Shown in pieces: positions 5,821-8,797 of a stretch of 8,797 nt of DNA. The notes below the pieces were generated by a model. That model was not told the DNA's origin. It saw only the letters and a program-made list of their open reading frames with translations, and made no database searches. Origin of the DNA: Cocleimonas sp. (GTDB taxonomy: Bacteria > Pseudomonadota > Gammaproteobacteria > Thiotrichales > Thiotrichaceae); NCBI GenBank assembly GCA_023146675.1, contig JAGLBQ010000354.1:1-8797 (forward strand), in the 5' to 3' direction. Position 1 is the first letter of the stretch; each line of letters starts with the position of its first letter. The translations under genes were made by a program, and so were the position numbers.

Positions 5821-7458
5821 TTATTTCCTTTGTGATTTTTTATGATAGGCTAACGCAGCTTGTAAATACCCTGTAAAGAGTGGATGCCCTGTACGGGGTC
5901 TAGAGGTAAATTCAGGATGGAATTGACAGGCTAAAAACCACGGGTGATTTTCCAACTCAACCATCTCCACCAGAGAGTTGTCCTGTGACGCGCCTGATAT
6001 CACTAAGCCTTTTTCAGCTAATAAATCACGATAATGATTATTAAATTCATAACGATGGCGATGACGTTCTACTACTTCATCTGCACCATAGCTTTGATGC
6101 GCTAATGAACCTTTTAGTAGATTACATTTTTGTCCACCCAAACGCATGGTTCCACCCATATCAGAATTTGCATCACGGGTTTCAACATCCCCAGATTCAT
6201 CCATCCATTCCGTGATTAAACCAATCACAGGGTGCGGTGTTTGTTGATGAAATTCGGTACTGTTGGCATTTTTCAAACCTGCACAGTGACGTGAAAACTC
6301 AATTACTGCCACTTGCATTCCCAAACAAATACCCAGATAAGGTACGTTATTTTCACGGGCATACCGAGCGGCGATTATTTTCCCCTCAACCCCCCGTTTA
6401 CCAAATCCACCAGGAACTAGAATTGCATCAACATCATCGAGTTGCTGTGTTCCTTGAGTTTCCAGTTTTTCTGCATCTACATAGCGAATGGTCACTTTAG
6501 AGAGTGTTTGCACTCCCGCATGAGTGAGCGCTTCGTTCAGAGATTTATAAGATTCGGTCAGCTCCATGTATTTTCCCACCATCGCTACAATAATCTCAGC
6601 TTCGGGGAATTCCATAATATTAACCACTTCCTTCCAGCCCGATAAATCGGCTTCAGGTAAGTTTTCTAGTTTAAGCTTATCAACAACAATCTGATCAAGA
6701 CGTTGCGAATGCAGCCAAAGTGGAATTTTATAGATATTATCAAGGTCGATAACAGGAATAACCGCTTCTTCCCTCACATTAGTGAATAATGCTATTTTTT
6801 TACGCTCTTTGTCGGGGACGATTTTTTCACTACGACATAATAAAATATCAGGCTGAATACCAATGGAGCGTAATTCTTTAACGGAATGCTGAGTAGGTTT
6901 GGTTTTTAGCTCACCTGCTGTTGCCAGATAAGGCACTAGTGTCAAATGCATAAACAACGCATTATCACCCTCTTCCACACCCATTTGACGCAACGCTTCC
7001 ATAAACGGCAGTGATTCTATATCGCCAACGGTACCACCCACCTCGATCATCGCAATATCAAATCCTTTTCCCGCCGCACGCACGCCTGCTTTTATTTCGT
7101 CCGTAATATGCGGAATAACCTGCACTGTTGCGCCAAGGTACTCGCCTTGTCGTTCTTTACGAATGACATCGCTATAAATTCTGCCACTAGTGAGGTTATT
7201 TAACTGCGTCGCCGTAAAGCCTACAAAACGCTCATAATGACCCAGATCTAAATCGGTTTCAGCACCATCTTCGGTAACAAACACCTCACCGTGTTGAAAT
7301 GGACTCATCGTACCAGGATCAACATTAATATAAGGGTCAAGTTTCATCATCGTGACACTTAAACCGCGTTCCTCAAGAATGGAGCCTAAAGAAGCCGCCG
7401 CTATCCCTTTACCTAGTGATGAAACTACACCACCTGTAATGAATATATATCGCACCAT
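5821..7458 (-). CDS. pyrG: CTP synthase (glutamine hydrolysing)
   Basis: Makes CTP from UTP, ATP and glutamine. It is the last step of de novo pyrimidine nucleotide synthesis, carried out by a cytoplasmic tetramer. At 545 residues it equals the E. coli length. The N-terminal synthase domain (about 1-267) shows FITGGVVSSLGKGI (P-loop-like), KLDPYINVDPGTMSPFQHGE, EDGAETDLDLGHYERF and IEVGGTVGDIES. The C-terminal class I glutamine amidotransferase domain (about 288-540) has PGGFGKRG and the nucleophile Cys378 in LGICLGMQ, with the catalytic pair His514 and Glu516 in QFHPEF. All expected active-site residues are present. The start has AGGGA 12 nt upstream and there is no competing upstream ATG in frame close by. 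It is the first gene of the minus-strand block, and its CTP serves IspD downstream and CMP-Kdo formation. Confidence 0.98.
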   Translation of the reverse strand: MVRYIFITGGVVSSLGKGIAAASLGSILEERGLSVTMMKLDPYINVDPGTMSPFQHGEVFVTEDGAETDLDLGHYERFVGFTATQLNNLTSGRIYSDVIRKERQGEYLGATVQVIPHITDEIKAGVRAAGKGFDIAMIEVGGTVGDIESLPFMEALRQMGVEEGDNALFMHLTLVPYLATAGELKTKPTQHSVKELRSIGIQPDILLCRSEKIVPDKERKKIALFTNVREEAVIPVIDLDNIYKIPLWLHSQRLDQIVVDKLKLENLPEADLSGWKEVVNIMEFPEAEIIVAMVGKYMELTESYKSLNEALTHAGVQTLSKVTIRYVDAEKLETQGTQQLDDVDAILVPGGFGKRGVEGKIIAARYARENNVPYLGICLGMQVAVIEFSRHCAGLKNANSTEFHQQTPHPVIGLITEWMDESGDVETRDANSDMGGTMRLGGQKCNLLKGSLAHQSYGADEVVERHRHRYEFNNHYRDLLAEKGLVISGASQDNSLVEMVELENHPWFLACQFHPEFTSRPRTGHPLFTGYLQAALAYHKKSQRK

Positions 7459-7498
7459 TTATTTTGTTATTCCCTGATAAATGTAAATCAAGGCGCGG

Positions 7499-7504
7499 AT
7501 TCTA
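7499..7504 (-). promoter_or_regulatory. probable -10 element of the pyrG promoter
   Basis: The minus strand reads TAGAAT (five of six to TATAAT), preceded by alternating TGTGTGT and followed by the GC-rich discriminator CCGCGCC. It lies about 40 nt upstream of the pyrG ATG, giving a short leader. The -35 is poor (CTGTTT at 17 bp). A GC-rich discriminator is typical of promoters sensitive to growth rate or ppGpp, but that link is inference here. Confidence 0.45.
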
Positions 7505-7704
7505 ACACACACTATTTATAGAAACAGCCTGATAGTTCGATAGGAGCGTGATTAATGTATATTTTGATTTGAACCCCCATAAATTTTTTTGATAAAGATG
7601 ACATAGGTTTCGGCATAGCAATTAGGAAAATAGAGTATATGGAGTCATGATGAATGGTTAGAAAAGCACAATATTACCAATATTTTTCTATCTTTTACTT
7701 TCAA

Positions 7705-7710
7705 TATAAT
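7705..7710 (+). promoter_or_regulatory. possible -10 element (perfect TATAAT) for the lipoprotein operon
   Basis: This is an exact TATAAT on the plus strand, but the bases 16-18 bp upstream are T-rich and give no recognisable -35. If used, it would give a leader of roughly 150 nt that contains the inverted repeat at 7749-7769. In such AT-rich DNA a chance match is quite possible. Confidence 0.28.
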
Positions 7711-7748
7711 CCATTGAAAACCATCTATTTTTTTCGTAAAAACGAGTA

Positions 7749-7769
7749 CTTATTATTAAAAATAATAAG
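7749..7769. repeat. perfect 9+3+9 inverted repeat upstream of the lipoprotein gene
   Basis: Arm CTTATTATT (7749-7757), spacer AAA, arm AATAATAAG (7761-7769). The symmetry is exact over nine pairs and closed by a C-G. It lies about 105 bp before the lipoprotein start and may be an operator for a dimeric regulator or a leader hairpin. It is loosely reminiscent of AT-rich metal-regulator boxes but does not match the Fur or FNR consensus well. Confidence 0.5.
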
Positions 7770-7874
7770 GATATCAGCATAAACTTAATCACAGACCTCT
7801 TACTTTGCATTACGTCACGCCTGTCCAGAACTTATTGTAAAAAGCACTATTCCAATTAAAAATATGTGGGAATT

Positions 7875-8363
7875 ATGCTAATAAAAAATACTTCTATGAA
7901 ACATTATAATTTTGAATACAGAGTTAAGGTTAGCTTGCTTATTTTATTGTTAATTATGCTAACTTCCTGCCAAGGTACAACCACGCCTTCCAGCAAAGTA
8001 GTGACCGCAAAAATATCACTAGAAAATGCCTCTCAGATAGCATCACAAGGGGGGCGCTATTACATTGAGTTCTCTCCAAGCATCACCGATATGCCGTTAA
8101 ATCAATACTTTGATTTAACGGTGTTAATCAAAGGAGCAACCCAGCAGCCCCTATCACATTCTGTTCGTTTAACATTTGATGCAGGAATGAAAGCTCATAA
8201 TCACGGCATGAACGTTAAACCCATCATTAAGCCCTTAGGGAAAGGTAAATTTAAAATTGAAGGGGTTTTATTGCATATGCCTGGCAAGTGGTTTATTCGT
8301 TTTAATCTACTACGAGGTGCAATGTCAGACTACGCTGAGTCTGACGTGTTTGTTGAGCTATGA
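7875..8363 (+). CDS. YtkA/FixH-like domain lipoprotein
   Basis: Predicted exported lipoprotein of unknown function. A basic N-region (KHYNFEYRVK), a hydrophobic stretch VSLLILLLIML and the lipobox LTSC end at the lipidated Cys. Gln at +2 suggests outer-membrane sorting by the E. coli rule. The mature part is a single beta-rich domain ending in FDAGMKAHNHGMNVKP, GKGKFKIEGVLLHMPGKW and FIRFNLLRGAMSDYAESDVF, which resembles YtkA-like/FixH-like domains. Several Met and His residues cluster in MKAHNHGM and LLHMPG, so metal binding is conceivable but unproven. Three in-frame starts exist: GTG 7866, ATG 7875 (GGGAA almost touching it) and ATG 7896. The last gives the most typical signal length (24 residues before the Cys). 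None has a good Shine-Dalgarno. The stop overlaps the next gene by 4 bp, pairing it with a di-haem peroxidase, a recurrent neighbourhood for this domain. Confidence 0.82.
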   Translation: MLIKNTSMKHYNFEYRVKVSLLILLLIMLTSCQGTTTPSSKVVTAKISLENASQIASQGGRYYIEFSPSITDMPLNQYFDLTVLIKGATQQPLSHSVRLTFDAGMKAHNHGMNVKPIIKPLGKGKFKIEGVLLHMPGKWFIRFNLLRGAMSDYAESDVFVEL

Positions 8364-8797
8364 AAAAAATCATTGGCATCGTTGTTTTTTTCTTACTCTG
8401 TTTTTCTTTCGTACTAAAAGCAGAGCAACTGCAATTTAGCACCACTGAAAGAAAAATAATTAACAGCCTCTCAAGCCAAGCATATTCTGATAAAAAAAAT
8501 AGCCCACTATCGGGCAATAAAACGGCGATTGCATTGGGTTCATCGCTCTTTTTTAGTCGCCAACTTTCAGGAGATAATAAAATATCGTGTGCGAGCTGCC
8601 ATAATCCACTGGAAGGTTGGGCTAATCATCAAGCGATCACTTCACTGCGCCCTGCCTACCCTGCAACACGCCATGTACCTAGCTTATGGGGGGTTAAATA
8701 CAACCGTTGGTATTTTTGGGATGGTCGTGCCGATAGTTTGTGGAGCCAAGCACTTCAGCCCATTGAAAATATTGCTGAAATGGCAGGTAATCGAACC
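8360..8797 (+). CDS. di-haem cytochrome c peroxidase (MauG/CcpA family), 3' partial
   Basis: Starts at an ATG overlapping the lipoprotein stop (ATGA) and stays open for 146 codons to the right edge, so the C-terminus and second haem site are outside the window. Residues 1-21 form a Sec signal peptide (MKKIIGIVVFFLLCFSFVLKA), placing the protein in the periplasm. Then come ALGSSLFFSRQLSGDNKISC, the first c-type haem motif CASCH at 77-81, HVPSLWGVKYNRWYFWDGRADSL and SQALQPIENIAEM. These are standard for the N-terminal haem domain of bacterial di-haem peroxidases and MauG-like enzymes, which use hydrogen peroxide or oxidise protein substrates. Whether it is a true peroxidase or a MauG-type modifier depends on the axial ligand of the missing haem. 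The Ser/Lys-rich segment at about 37-55 before the core is unremarkable. Family assignment is firm, subfamily open. Confidence 0.92.
   Translation, partial: MKKIIGIVVFFLLCFSFVLKAEQLQFSTTERKIINSLSSQAYSDKKNSPLSGNKTAIALGSSLFFSRQLSGDNKISCASCHNPLEGWANHQAITSLRPAYPATRHVPSLWGVKYNRWYFWDGRADSLWSQALQPIENIAEMAGNRT

Larger units (their letters stand above)
7459..7874. other. divergent AT-rich intergenic region
   Basis: About 415 bp between the divergent pyrG and lipoprotein genes, with no convincing ORF on either strand and no recognisable RNA gene. It should hold the promoters of both operons. Individual elements seen (pyrG -10, a TATAAT and an inverted repeat) are listed separately. The rest is AT-rich with several A and T tracts and shows no further structure I could support. 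Confidence 0.7.

Noticed and set aside
5225..6645. Plus-strand ORFs opposite kdsA and pyrG
   Set aside because: Shadow frames of well-conserved enzymes; the translated products have no recognisable motifs.
7528..7545. Short direct repeat GATAG-TTC-GATAG upstream of pyrG
   Set aside because: Two five-base copies are too short to distinguish from chance, and there is no dyad symmetry or further copies.
7459..7874. Small RNA, riboswitch or FNR/sigma54 site in the divergent region
   Set aside because: No TTGAT-N4-ATCAA box, no TGGCAC-N5-TTGC element and no conserved riboswitch core could be recognised by eye.
8302..8517. Minus-strand 71-codon ORF and plus-strand 60-codon ORF (8257-8439) at the right end
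   Set aside because: Both lie across the lipoprotein/peroxidase junction. The plus frame from 8360 encodes a signal peptide and CASCH haem motif, so these are shadows.

Overview
The window looks like an AT-rich gammaproteobacterial chromosome segment. The evidence is the dusB-fis pair at one end and the block pyrG-kdsA-eno-ftsB-ispD-ispF, an order common in Gammaproteobacteria. Protein sequences resemble E. coli homologues through most of their length. KdsA is the exception: it carries the Aquifex-type metal-dependent signature. The genus cannot be named from the sequence alone. A free-living or symbiotic member outside the Enterobacterales is plausible.

Layout. (1) Positions 3-1862, plus strand: dusB (5' end cut by the window edge), fis, and an unrecognised 193-residue protein, tightly packed and probably co-transcribed. 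(2) Positions 1863-1946: a short convergent gap with one weak AT-rich hairpin. (3) Positions 1947-7458, minus strand, read right to left: pyrG, kdsA, eno, ftsB, ispD, ispF. Spacing is 2 bp between pyrG and kdsA, 120 bp between kdsA and eno, 106 bp between eno and ftsB, a 1-bp overlap between ftsB and ispD and a 4-bp overlap between ispD and ispF. (4) Positions 7459-7874: a divergent, AT-rich intergenic region with a likely pyrG promoter, a perfect TATAAT and a 9+3+9 inverted repeat. (5) Positions 7875-8797, plus strand: a YtkA/FixH-like lipoprotein overlapping by 4 bp a di-haem cytochrome c peroxidase (MauG/CcpA family) that runs off the right edge.

How the genes fit together. The minus-strand block is linked by metabolites: enolase makes the phosphoenolpyruvate that KdsA condenses with arabinose 5-phosphate, and PyrG makes the CTP used by IspD and by CMP-Kdo synthesis. 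FtsB adds a divisome component, so the block joins isoprenoid and lipopolysaccharide precursor supply to cell division. The left operon joins a tRNA-modifying enzyme to a nucleoid protein. The right operon is an envelope redox module of unknown substrate and is the least explained part of the window, together with the 193-residue protein. No RNA genes, CRISPR arrays, insertion sequences or prophage genes were seen.
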